Source: Nipponacmea schrenckii (taxonomy: Eukaryota; Mollusca; Gastropoda; Lottiidae). Taken from it: a stretch of DNA of 64,000 nucleotides. Location of the stretch: contig CM060200.1 in the NCBI GenBank assembly GCA_030562195.1, forward strand, positions 8,556,001 to 8,620,000. Reading direction: 5' to 3'. The stretch's first letter is position 1, and each line of letters begins with the position of its first letter. The translations under genes were made by a program, and so were the position numbers. Shown here piece after piece: positions 28,401 through 37,725 of this stretch. The notes under the pieces are model-generated. The model was not told where the DNA came from. It saw only the letters and a program-made list of their open reading frames with translations, and ran no database searches.

Positions 28401-29799
28401 CAACAACAATAAATAACGTTATAAGTTAAGGTTATATTTACGTAATCTTGTAAATTAAAATTTTCGTCCTACAATGAAACAGGCTGTGCCTTTAAGTACA
28501 ATAAAACAAACACACACAGTGTATGTCAAAAACCTGTAATTAACGTGCAAGACATCCCATGTGAGACGATGTTCTGCTTAAGAGAAAGTAATTTCCTCCC
28601 AATTCTCGCCGATCAAATGGAAAGCATTTTATTTTCCTCTATCGATTGCATAAAAAGGAAATTGATTATACGCCAACACAATAACAGGCTACATATCTTG
28701 CCAAATGTTATAGAACATTATAACCGATTTTCCTGTAATTTGAAATGCAAATTGTTCTTAAACTAAGATACCAAACCATGAAACGTAGCACATAGAATTC
28801 TATAGCTCCTTCAGTTTTATGTGTGTGTTGATAAAAATTAGTAGTAGGTATGTGGTCGAAGTTCAGGAATGTTTGCTAACATGCGACGCCCTTTTTAGTG
28901 TATTCATTATTTAAAAATTTGGAATACAGGAATGCGACAAAAAAATGAAGATCAAGATCAAGACATGAATGCCGAAGTGGGTGTATTTGGACGTGATACA
29001 CACTTTCTCCAGTACATGGATGACACAGCTGCGACACAGTGGTGTTTCTATGCATTATTATGTTGGAGGAGAGGTCACAGAATTGTCAAGGGGGGTGGGG
29101 GGGTAGTGCCAAACATTTAACTTTTCAAAGAAACATTGAGGTATCTGATTCTTTAGTAGAATGCATGTACATAATGTGAAGCAAGCGATGAAGTTTGATT
29201 CACCGATTTTAAAATTTCTCTTTGTAACCATTTACGATTAATGGCCTTAATTTCTCGCGTGTTTATCAAAGCCGGATCTGTTTAGTGACCTTTTTTCTAT
29301 CGGCGAAAGCTGGTTTTGGTCTAGGCCTCCTAAGCATTACCTTAAACTAATGACCTGAAATAAGGACAGCGAAAACAAAGCACAGCATCCCATTCCTGTG
29401 ATTATTCAAGCCAGTCAGCAGTGATGGCAGGGAAGTGAAGATGAATGACCCAAATGTGCAAAGGGGGTTCTGAAATCAGACCAACTGACAGCGATGAAAG
29501 GCTACTAGTTGACAGGCGCTATGTAAAAAAAGGCACAAGCTCCACCTGTAACACCAAAGACAGGAAACAAAGGGAGACAATTCCTCAGCAAATAACATTG
29601 AAAAACTGTTCAGTCTTTGACTTTTTATTTTTCAGTTAAATTTCGAAAAGAATTTAAAACAGTTTGTTATTGTTTTACCAGCGTCTACAAGAAACCCTTT
29701 CGTCGTCCTAGAGCCGAGACCTACACAATGACATTCTCTCAAAGTAACTACAGTAATTGTCATACAGAAGAACTTACCATGTCCAGTTTTAAAGACTGA
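7072..29799 (+). CDS. Allatotropin/orexin-type neuropeptide receptor (class A GPCR), complete, five coding exons
   Basis: Joining 7072-7461, 21443-21815, 26952-27096, 27579-27697 and 29636-29799 gives 1191 nt, or 396 residues plus TGA. All introns are GT-AG and the phases (0, 1, 2, 1) match on both sides. The extracellular N-terminus has four N-glycosylation sequons (N6, N13, N17, N21). TM1 is about 51-76 (GN at 67-68), TM2 about 85-107 (D96), and the TM3 cysteine is C123, with ECL2 partner C206. ERW (147-149) replaces DRY and is followed by YAICHPL, as in orexin and allatotropin receptors. TM6 carries FALCYLP (289-295) and TM7 carries NPVIY (334-338). The tail is short and basic, with C353 and C355 as possible palmitoylation sites. 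The length is normal for the family. The role is plasma-membrane neuropeptide sensing through G proteins. The start has A at -3 and G at +4. The family call is confident; allatotropin versus orexin naming and the ligand are inferred. Confidence 0.93.
11940..12615 (+). repeat. Tandem array, about five units of ~133 bp
   Basis: The phrase TTGCTGGTAAATATCTTGTT recurs at 12101, 12234, 12367 and 12499, with a diverged first unit at 11957. Spacing is 144, 133, 133 and 132 bp. Each unit also carries AAGTTAAGATGTTTCA, CAACAATAATACATCGCTTT and a GATTTAACCTAGCTTCTACA block. An open frame across the first two units is an effect of the repeat. Confidence 0.85.
13393..13754. mobile_element. Palindromic MITE with ~22-bp terminal inverted repeats
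   Basis: The left end AGGGACAATAGATCTTAGCA pairs with the right end, whose reverse complement begins GGTATAATGAGTCTAAGCA. Both arms continue into CATAAAATTT-type sequence and a GGTCAATA block. A 4-bp TGTA flanks both ends (13393-13396 and 13751-13754). The centre has a CGCTTAAT hairpin. It shares CACCAGGTAAGTTCACTG with the elements at 59805 and 60963, so it belongs to the same family. It encodes no protein. Confidence 0.7.
13775..15174 (+). repeat. 1400-bp tandem duplication, copy 1
   Basis: This segment recurs immediately downstream at an exact offset of 1400 bp. I saw no mismatch when comparing lines. A 71-codon open frame (13882-14097) occurs in both copies but has no recognised motif. 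The start lies 20 bp after the end of a MITE. Confidence 0.93.
15175..16574 (+). repeat. 1400-bp tandem duplication, copy 2
   Basis: Head-to-tail copy of the preceding 1400 bp. The unit is bounded by GGT at the start of copy 1, at the junction and after copy 2 (16575-16577), so the junction has 3-bp microhomology. Downstream sequence (GAAATTTTCCCAAATTG) is unique. Confidence 0.93.
21443..21815 (+). CDS. Gene 1 coding exon 2 (TM3 to TM5)
   Basis: The acceptor is a TTTTTTATATTTCAG tract ending at 21442. The exon continues the frame of exon 1 in phase 0 with NLSVSVSVLTLSAISIERW and YAICHPLRFKST, the TM3 and ICL2 signature of orexin and allatotropin receptors. TM4 contains IIIIWIV. ECL2 has the disulphide cysteine in TSCRPSW. 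TM5 has the conserved proline in YLFPLTLMALTY, and the start of ICL3 reads WRKEIPGE. The donor is ATAC|GTAAGT in phase 1, so a proline codon is completed by exon 3. Confidence 0.94.
23040..23400 (+). repeat. Three tandem units of 130-145 bp with doubled AGGTCA motifs
   Basis: Units contain (AAGGTCAA)GGTCAC, ATATAGCCTTTTGAATTTT, a CCATTATAGGCMTATGTA block and CTACTTGAAAATATTAAGG-like sequence. AGGTCAAGGTCA lies at 23208-23219 and 23350-23361, with a partial copy at about 23084. A single related unit sits at about 45735-45900. Confidence 0.75.
23555..23715. repeat. Inverted CACTTCCGGTT / AACCGGAAGTG pair
   Basis: CACTTCCGGTT near 23558 and AACCGGAAGTG near 23704 are inverted copies about 140 bp apart, downstream of the AGGTCA units. 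They may be part of the same mobile repeat. Confidence 0.4.
24180..24285 (+). mobile_element. SINE-like 3' tail, copy B
   Basis: CATTACACACTGCATGGCGT, then TTGTCCGTCT, a CATTCAGAGCAAAAGAGTAGGA stretch and CGTTAAACTCC followed by repeated TTTCATT. The first 20 bases are shared with copy C at 47892. Confidence 0.5.
26952..27096 (+). CDS. Gene 1 coding exon 3 (ICL3 and TM6)
   Basis: The acceptor is TACATTGCAG ending at 26951. Its first two bases complete the split proline codon. The exon encodes a short polar ICL3 (GRKSMIDGKGNNTEDKLQSR), the basic RRRAAKML entry to TM6, and TM6 with FALCYLPVHLLNML. The FALCYLP motif matches the orexin-receptor form of the TM6 proline motif rather than the commoner CWxP. 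The donor AAG|GTTTGT is phase 2 and somewhat weak. Confidence 0.92.
27097..27578 (+). other. Intron 3 of gene 1
   Basis: A 482-bp phase-2 intron between TM6 and TM7 exons, with a GTTTGT donor and ATATTTTGTAG acceptor. It contains no recognisable feature. Confidence 0.85.
27579..27697 (+). CDS. Gene 1 coding exon 4 (ECL3 and TM7)
   Basis: The acceptor TTAATATTTTGTAG ends at 27578. One base completes the arginine split with exon 3. The exon then reads YFGVLADLNEETATLQ, followed by TM7: HWLPYLNSSINPVIYNFMS. This has the NPxxY motif and the HWLxYxNSxxNPxIYNF pattern of orexin-type receptors. The donor is AGTG|GTAGGT in phase 1. If this donor were not used, the frame would run GRWFV and stop at once, giving a receptor without most of its tail. 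Confidence 0.93.
27698..29635 (+). other. Intron 4 of gene 1
   Basis: A phase-1 intron of 1.9 kb with a GTAGGT donor and pyrimidine-rich acceptor. It contains a MITE-like element at 28153-28495. Otherwise nothing is recognised. Confidence 0.85.
28153..28495. mobile_element. MITE-like element with TTAA at both ends
   Basis: TTAA at 28153-28156 is followed by AGGAGCAGTATGCAAAATTT. The right end reads GGCTGTGCCT before TTAA at 28492-28495, which gives imperfect terminal inverted repeats (about 8 of 12). A related sequence (GCAGTATGCAAA, then ACTAAAAACGTCGTAAA and ACAATTATGCGTTTTTTTTG) lies at about 35570-35840. Confidence 0.5.
29636..29799 (+). CDS. Gene 1 coding exon 5 (helix 8 and cytoplasmic tail)
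   Basis: The acceptor is a pyrimidine-rich tract, CTTTTTATTTTTCAG, ending at 29635. The phase-1 junction gives V343, where most relatives have glycine (MSGKF). KFRKEFKTVCYCF follows; this is the expected helix-8 sequence (KFREQFKAAF type in vertebrate orexin receptors), with two cysteines for possible palmitoylation. The remaining tail is rich in Ser, Thr and Arg and ends FKD before TGA. The exon was found by matching the expected phase and the KFR motif 1.9 kb downstream of exon 4. Confidence 0.9.
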
Positions 29800-30533
29800 A
29801 TAATTTGCTTTTAGAAGGTTAAAGTGTCGATTGAGGCTAAAAAACGATTCATACAGCATCAATGTTGCCGTTTTCAGACAGAAATAATACAATTTTTTAG
29901 TTATACTCAAAGCTTATTGTAAGGGGCCAGTAAATATGTTTGTGTACACATCAAGACAATGTTAAACTATACAAGTATTAACTATACAAGTATTGGAAAA
30001 GAAAATGCTATTAGGTTACTACTTGTTTGAAAGATGACAGGAAACTTCCAGTATACTTTATCTTGAGAAATGCCTGCTATTAAGACTGATAAAAGCGACT
30101 ATATTTTCTGAGCATATTTTGTATTTCAGAACCTCTGTAGGGGTGTCCCAAGACATTTTCATCGACCTTTTTCTTGGGTGTACGCTTTAGTTCCAGAATT
30201 CGTTGTAATCGTAATGAAATTAATTTAAGATGTTTTGTTTTACCTATGTTTTGGCCAAGGAAAAGTTGATCTAGACCTTTTCATATCAGCCCTATAAACC
30301 TGCATTGGACAAAATAGTCGAGTTACAAAGTCCGTAGGTAGGCCTATCATTTCAACTTCTATCGATTTTCGCTAATTCAGATCGAGGAGTCACTCCGGAT
30401 GTTAGGCGCGATTTAATTTGTCGTCGGTCAAATTCTAGTATACAGATTTGAGCGAATAATTGTGGAGATTGATAAAAAATATATATCTATGTTCCATTTG
30501 TATATATTTCGTAATAGATCACAATCGTACGAG

Positions 30534-30618
30534 AATAAATGTAACCGTAGTATGATCATGTAACAGTTTGTTAATATTGTATATTGTATTATCCAAAGTT
30601 GACTAATAATGTAATAAA
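30534..30618 (+). promoter_or_regulatory. Candidate polyadenylation signals for gene 1
   Basis: AATAAA occurs at 30534-30539 and 30613-30618, 0.7-0.8 kb after the gene 1 stop codon, in AT-rich sequence with no open frame. Either could end the 3' UTR. AATAAA is common by chance at this base composition, so the assignment is weak. Confidence 0.25.
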
Positions 30619-31267
30619 GATTTATTTCAAATTAGATTTTCAATCATATATAGGCAAATGTCCAAAATCAATGAAATAATAAAAAAAAGGGTTCTATATT
30701 CTTCCTTTAGTGCTTTTTATGTTTTTTTTTTGTCATATGCATATCAATTCCTATGAATATACAGTATTGTCACCTCTAACGACATAATAATGGTATAATT
30801 GAGGACAATGTCAATTCATAGTCGTAAAATGAGCCGCCAGATATTGTAGCCAAATTATGCTACAAACCCATACATCAAGTAAATAGTATAGTTTTCAACT
30901 TCTTTTCTATTTATTACACTTATCAGGATCCTTGATCGACTGAATTGCCCTTTCCCTATAAATCCTTAGGATTGCGTGATTTACCCTTACGTTTTCCATG
31001 AAATAGATCTATATTCATAGATCAACTTACTATTTTCTTCCAACAAATTAAACTATTAAACTAGACTACAGAGCACCTCCTTTCCTAACACCCCCCCCCC
31101 CCCACTCAGCCGAAAAAAAACCCTTCGAAGTAAGCGCCCATCAACCTCTAGTTTAAAAAGCTTGAATAGAGGAATAGGCCTACGTCATTAATTAAATCGT
31201 TAGCTATACTTTCATTTTCGCTTTGTAATAAAAGGGAGACAACTGTTTTCATTTGTAAAGACTCAAT

Positions 31268-31560
31268 CCACCAATTCATTTACAACCTGTTACAATGTTA
31301 AAGCAGGAAATTAAACCTATTCCAAATTCCAATATATTACATGAAAGCCTAGCCAATACTTGGTTTCTATACAAAAATTCAATATAGCATGACCATGAAA
31401 ATTTTGAACTAAACAAAATGAAAGTAAATTACTACATTTTATCAACATCCGCTTGACTTTCACTGCACACAAAATCACTACTTTTAGAAATAACTGTCCG
31501 CAATTATATTTCTCATTATCTCAGAAATTCTGAAAGGAAAGAAAATACAATTTCGGACAT
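31268..31560 (+). repeat. Local duplicated segment, intact copy
   Basis: It starts CCACCAATTCATTT and shares long stretches with 32461-33220, such as ATAGCATGACCATGAAAATT, CTACATTTTATCAACATCCG and CTTGACT. The two copies differ by scattered substitutions, so the duplication is old. Direct orientation, about 1.2 kb apart. Its nature is unknown. Confidence 0.8.
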
Positions 31561-31610
31561 CAAATTCCCAATCTCGACCAATAATTAGTCAAAAATGGAC
31601 ATGCAAATAA

Positions 31611-31660
31611 TACTGATTCATATAATTTTTATATCTATATAAAAATTATATGAATCAGTA
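31611..31660. repeat. Perfect 24-bp inverted repeat with 2-nt loop
   Basis: The arms at 31611-31634 and 31637-31660 are exact reverse complements, beginning TACTGATTCATATAATTTTT. The loop is CT. This could form a cruciform in DNA or a strong hairpin in RNA. It sits between the two copies of the local duplicated segment. Confidence 0.95.
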
Positions 31661-32490
31661 ATATGGAATATGTATATATTTTAACAGAAAAGCCTATTAC
31701 AATACTTTACATCCAGGTTCCTGTACAGAACCTGTCCACCTAGGGTATAAACAAACACACCAATAACACGGTCTGCTGCTTAAAAAAGAAAGCTTGCCAG
31801 GCAAGGAAATATACGCCCACTGGCAGCATTGATTTTGAATAAGAAATAAAGTATACATACACTTCTTTTCTAGGGTGATAAATTGTAAAGATTGACATGG
31901 GTGACGACAATATACGCCCCCCCATATATAAAAAATAAAAATAATCTGAGAAATACATCCATAAATAATAATGTATTCCAATAGGTTGCAAACTTTTTTT
32001 GGGGGGGGGGGGTCTTTATTTCTCAATATTGGATAACTGTTATAATATATGATTTGTAAAATAATGATATAACACAAAACAAAACCGATAAATTCACATC
32101 AATATCTCCATTTCGCATAATATGCTATGGATTAAATTTCAAATTGTACATTCAACAAAATGAGAGTTTAGAAGAAAAAACATAACATACACCTACCAAC
32201 ATATTTGTAAAAGAGAAGCGCTTGTTTAATGTTACTACAATTATTTTTTAATATCGTCCATGAACAATTGATAAACAATTGTTATTGTATCTTGGCATTG
32301 TTACCGAAAGGGGTCAAGAATAGGAATTTCGTATGCTAAGGATGGAAAAAACTTTCGGAAAATGGGCAGTAACTCGCGAATGATTAAAGTATCAAGACGC
32401 AAATAACTGAACGGATAAGGAAAAATTAACATTAAAATCTAAAAGTCTGAATACATCAGTCCACCAATTCATTTGCCATCTGTTTCAATG

Positions 32491-32507
32491 TAATAATAAT
32501 AATAATG

Positions 32508-32553
<46 letters not shown>

Positions 32554-32630
32554 CAATGACAATGACAATGACAATGACAATGACAATAACAATAACAATA
32601 AAATAATAATAATAATAATAATAATAATGT
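32491..32630 (+). repeat. Compound microsatellite (AAT)n / (GACAAT)n
   Basis: AAT repeats are interrupted by about six GACAAT units and then AACAAT, returning to AAT. It is best explained as the expanded 3' tail of the adjoining minus-strand LINE. Confidence 0.9.
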
Positions 32631-32932
32631 TTTATTCAAGTACCTATCGGCCAGCGGCCATGGTACAAACATTATTGACATATAATATATATACAATAGT
32701 ATTGGTAAGATATTTACAAATTAAATATAATAAATTAACGATTATGACATATTTACAGGATAATAAATATAGTATAATATACAATGGTTAGAGTGACAAA
32801 ACCTCTGCTCTAACTACAAGTCCCTTTTTTACAAAAAGAGCTAGGTTTTTAATTACATCTGTTGACTGGCTTTCAAAAAGTGATTTTAATTTGAATTCAT
32901 TTGGATTATGTGTGCAGTATGATGGTAGGAAA
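32492..32932 (-). mobile_element. 5'-truncated non-LTR retrotransposon (LINE) with (ATT)n tail
   Basis: Read on the minus strand, about 45 codons end in SLFESQSTDVIKNLALFVKK, then GLVVRAEVLSL and stop. This resembles the C-terminal end of LINE reverse-transcriptase ORFs in molluscs. An AT-rich 3' UTR follows, ending GTACTTGAATAAAACATT, then a long ATT-type tail. The insertion is bounded by TTTCAATGT at 32483-32491 and 32933-32941. The truncation and microsatellite tail are typical of target-primed reverse transcription. The clade is not determined. Confidence 0.8.
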
Positions 32933-33439
32933 TTTCAATGTTAAATCACGACATTCAACCTTGACTTTTTCCAGAAATCTCGTTGAAAACTTTCCTATAT
33001 GTCACATGAAAGCCTGGCCAGTACTTGGTTTCTGTACAAAATTTTAATATAGCATGACCATGAAAATTTTGAACTAAACAAAATAAAAGTAAACCACTAC
33101 ATTTTATCAACATCCGCTTGACTGTCATTGCACACAAAACCACCATTGTTAGAAATAACTTTCCGCCAATTAAATTTCTCGTTATCTGAAAAATTCTGAA
33201 AGAAAATGCAATTTCAGACAAGCAATGGGCAAGCAAAAACCCACAAAGGAAGGGAGAAAGAGGATTTCTAAAAAAACAGAACGGACAATCATTAGCATAA
33301 AATGTTTTTGTGGTCTGAGTCCATCTTCATTTGTCTGAGAAATATAATGCTCTCCCTTGAAGGTATTTTATTGGCACCATTACCATTATGGATGAAATGG
33401 AATTTAATGGTAATTGAGAACTAAAAATCTGTTGTCGGT

Positions 33440-34010
33440 AAAATATCGGGAAATTGAAGCCCCACTCACACATGCCCAGGCTGCAGACCCTAATGTATAC
33501 AGGACGACCCCCGGAATTTCAGGGTGACTTTTTAAAAATAGTTTTTCAGTCACATATGCTAGTACAAGATACGCATGGGTCAAAGAATAGACCTGATAAT
33601 ACTCGAATATTGTCGGACCAACGGAAAATCCAGGAAATCATCAGCGTATCTACGGACGTACGTCCCGGCCAACGAACAGTTTATCCTGTACCAGTCTCGG
33701 ATTGTAAACCCGGTGCAGGACGAAACCCAGACTATCTCCGAGAAGGATATAGAGTAGCAAAGGTCGAAAAATGTGACACCCGGATGTAACCCTTCAACGG
33801 TTCGCCCCCGGACGACACAAAACTATTTGACATATCGAATAAATCCGGGTTCGAATCTGGATCAGCACGGACCGTGCCGCTTTTTTGCTCTTTTCAACAC
33901 AGTAGCTACGGATCAGACCCAGACCACCCTAGTAAACCTCGGATTGCGTAGTAGAAACTTAACAACGTTTCTTCTTCATATTTTTCTGAAGCTATTACGC
34001 ACAGTGGGAA
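33440..34010 (+). other. GC-richer segment with overlapping open frames, origin unknown
   Basis: This stretch has visibly more G and C than its neighbours and carries three overlapping open frames (33454-33789, 33575-33757, 33773-34018). None shows a recognised domain. It contains GGGTTCGAATCTGG at 33847-33860, like a Pol III B box, then a GCACGGACCGTGC hairpin and a T6 run. No tRNA fold or A box was found. It may be a transposon or LTR remnant. Confidence 0.4.
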
Positions 34011-37000
34011 TGATGTAATAATGTATTATATTCATAAGAGAAAGTCGATAAGCTTAATGGCAGACGGAAATAAAATCAGAAATCAAATGTTCAATACACA
34101 GATGTTGTTTTATTGAAATGTTCGTTTTATGTTATAATTTATCGCATGCAGGTTAATGCTTTTTGTGTTCTTTCGGATTCTGTTCGTTTTTAATCAAACT
34201 ATTAATCAACTTTCTAAAGTATATATATTTGACTAAGAAACAGAAACAGGGAAGGAGTTTGGAAATAGAGGCTATGTAGAGATGTTGACATAAATAATGA
34301 ACCATTGTGAACTGTACCCCACCTATACAGTATAATATTGAGCATCAAGTCCATGTCAACTTATACGTTGTCATACTGCGTCGACCCTTCGAATATGACT
34401 AATCAATAAAAGTGTAAAGGATCATGAATGTAAACGCAATAAAATGACTATCATCATATTCTGATAATTATAGATCATGTCTGTTTAAGAGTAAGATACT
34501 GATTGATCAAATCTGTAAAACTAGAGTTCAGGATCGATAACTTTCAGTCTAAAAACTGTAAATTGTACTTCATCAGACCATTCTTTATTTAGTGTAACCG
34601 ATATACGTTTCAATTCCCTGCTCCATAGATAGCTTGAAATCATATCCTCTAGCTATCGACACAACGGCATCTCAAATGAATACCTATCGCAGTAAGATTT
34701 TACAGATAAAAGAATACAATAAATTACTTCTATTAAGATTAATTAGCCATCAGAAGCTTCAGTAAATCCATATTTATCAAGTTAAACTACAGATAAATGG
34801 GTTCGAGTTTAACGTACATATAGTATCGATTACACATGAAACGAGCTTATAATCAAATCATATTGTACTTATATATCTGTTTTATTCGTATTTAATTTAG
34901 ACCACAGGAGACACTCGTGTCCCTCAGACTTAATTTGTCATGTAATGAATTACTTGTTTTCATTTCCTTTTTTCATAAAATAGAATAAAATAACTGAACT
35001 TTCACTGTAATATTTTACTTTTAAGCCGCCAATCAAGTTGATAAATGAAAATGAACATAATAAGGAGAAAGCATTGAGCCTGTGAACTAGTAGCAGCCAT
35101 CTTAGATTGGATTTGTTTTACACTAACATGCGACAGAATTGTTAGTCGAAAAGTAGAGCAATCAGTAAACAAAATTTCCTTATGGGTGATCAAATGAGTT
35201 AAACAAGGTTACGTTTACTTTTATATATTTAATGTACGATAGGTTTATCTGTTTAGTCAATAGAACTGTTAAATAGTTTTGAACAAGTTACTTCTCAGTT
35301 GGAAATTATTGCCATTCAACGTGGTTGTCGTAAATAAAAATGAATTAACAATTCAAAAGGAAACTTCATTCTGGTAAGAGAATATAGATCTTGAGAATAT
35401 TGCGTATTATCTGCTATAATGATATACCACCAACGCTTTTTCTATCACATTTATTATACGTTTCTGTAACTTTGAGAGCAAATCATTATACAGATATATT
35501 TCCTTGAATTTTGAAGATGTGTGGTATATTTGTTACTATTTGAAATGTCCAGCCTCAAAACGTTATTGCGGCAGTATGCAAAGTATTTAATTACTAAAAA
35601 CGTCGTAAATTATGTATTAAAATATTTCTATAATATGATTTTAATTCCCTACTTGGATCAAACTGAAAGTCTTTTACAAAGGTTAATTAACTAACTGTTA
35701 ATTAAGCCATATATGACCTAGTTTAAATGTAACAATGACTGGATATTATTAGTTGAAACCTTCAGAATAAGTCAAGGCATATTGCACTACAATTATGCGT
35801 TTTTTTTGTTTAAAATCGTTCAGTAGTTTTCTAACACCTGCAGAAAAAAACATAACGAACCTAAAAATGTTGATGTAGACTTTTTAATAGTTTTTGTGTT
35901 TAAAACGTTCAGTAACATTAACAATAACAGTAACATAAGATCCACATTTTGGATGTATTGTTCATCAATTTGAAAATTTGGGGAAAAAAAGAAACAAAAT
36001 AGGTCGTCTAGTCGGCAAGGAAAAAAGTATTCCCTTAACCCAGCATACTGGATTTTTGGATGTCTGGGCTTCGTGTGTCAAGAGCCGAAGCTAATTTCTC
36101 AAGGGGTGTGGAGTCGATTATATCATGTACACCAGTGATACGTAATTCTACATAAAGAACTATAGCATGCCTGGTAAATGATTGAACATCTTTACTTTAG
36201 ACCGGTTTGTGCAGTCGATGAACGAATTTAGGATGACATGTTGATTGAAAGATTGAATATAAAACTTGTGTATAATTGTTATTTTTCTTAAGATGCTTCA
36301 ATATTGTGTCCATGTCTAATCGTATTGACATTTTAGCGTGATACTTTAATTGCATGATCAATTTCAATACTCTGAAACGAACGAACAGGCCGGGTTGAAA
36401 CATTTTTAGACGCCAATGAATTTAAATTAGCACTCCTTGAAGTCAGTTGTAGATTAGTAATACAAACCTAGTATTTTAAAGCGTAATTTAATATTTTTAG
36501 TACCTAAATTCTTGAATGTCATTATTTTTCGTGAAAACAATCCATTTCGATGTTACAGGATTGTGCTGGGGCATTAAGTTTAGAATTGAAAGACAAACAT
36601 TCCAGACTCCCTCTTAAGAAATTTTACACTCCTTGAGTTTATTTTTATATAAGAGATTACATCAAAGGTATTAACACTTCCTGTTAGTTTTCAGTCACCC
36701 TTGTCGAACTGGTTACACGTGGGGCTATGATACATAATAAAGATATATCTTTCAGTAAAAACCTGTTAAAGTGTTTACTCATCATTCATTGATTAGTATA
36801 TAATTATGTTGACCTATAATCATATTTTGCGCATCACTGCATACTTTAATGAACATGTAGTAAGTGCTCTCAGGTAAATGCTCAACACTTTCCTATATTT
36901 GTCAAGTAGTTATGGCTTGTTTGTTTCCCGTGAATGAACTAATAATTGGATTCTTTGATTCCTTATAGATATTATTAACATGCTTTTTACATTGGTTTAA

Positions 37001-37159
37001 TATCAGATGAAATTTCATTTCGAATTTGTTTCCAAAACAAAGTGAATAATATTGAATAAAATTTTATCAGATGAATGCTAAGACATGCACCGACTAATTA
37101 ATGTTTAATCTGAAAAAATATATTCGAATCTGGAATTTTTGTAATCTATAACTATGATT

Positions 37160-37725
37160 GACTTCGCCAAAGGTTTTTTACATCTACGATTGTCTTCACC
37201 AATGGTATTTTACATCTACGATTGTCTTCACCAATGGTATTATACAACTACGATTTTCTTCATAAATGGCTTTATACAACTACGATTATCTTCATGAATG
37301 GTATTATACAACTACGACTGTCTTCACCAATGGTATTTTACATCTACGATTGTCTTCACCAATGGTGTTATATAACTACGATTGTCTTTATCAATGGTTT
37401 TATGGAACTACGATTGTCTTCATCAATGGTTTTATACAACTACGATTGTCTTCATGAATGGTTTTATATTTCTACGATTGTCTTCACCAATGGTTTTATA
37501 CAACTACGATTATCGTCATCAATGGTATAATGGTACTATGGTTTTCTTCATCAATGGTATTTTACAAAACTACCATAATCTTCATGAATGGTATTATAAA
37601 CCTACGATTATCTTCATCAATGGTTTTATACAACTACGATTGTCTTCATGAATGGTTTTATACATCTACGATTGACTTCACCAATGGTATTTACAACTTC
37701 TATTATCTTCATCCATGGTGTTATA
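37160..37725 (+). repeat. Minisatellite, 32-bp unit, about 17 copies
   Basis: The unit is close to AATGGTATTATACAACTACG followed by ATTGTCTTCATC. Units vary at several positions (CACC or CATC, CATCTACG or CAACTACG). Because 32 is not a multiple of three, open frames of 60-103 codons appear in all phases; they are by-products of the repeat. Confidence 0.95.

Larger units (their letters stand above)
32461..33220 (+). repeat. Local duplicated segment, copy split by a LINE insertion
   Basis: Residual halves at 32461-32491 and 32942-33220 align with the intact copy at 31268-31560. The interruption is a truncated retrotransposon flanked by a 9-bp direct repeat, TTTCAATGT. Confidence 0.8.
29800..37159. 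other. Intergenic region after gene 1
   Basis: AT-rich DNA with no recognised coding exon. It holds possible gene 1 poly(A) signals, C13 and G11 homopolymer runs (about 31090 and 32001), the duplicated segment with LINE insertion, the perfect hairpin, the GC-richer segment and a diverged repeat at about 35570-35840. No further features were seen. Confidence 0.6.

Noticed and set aside
31697..32077. 126-codon minus-strand open frame
   Set aside because: It runs across a G11/C11 homopolymer and a dispersed repeat fragment and shows no recognised domain.
33840..33890. Possible tRNA gene because of GGGTTCGAATCTGG and a following T-run
   Set aside because: The T stem pairs poorly, no A box or cloverleaf could be found upstream, and no acceptor stem forms.
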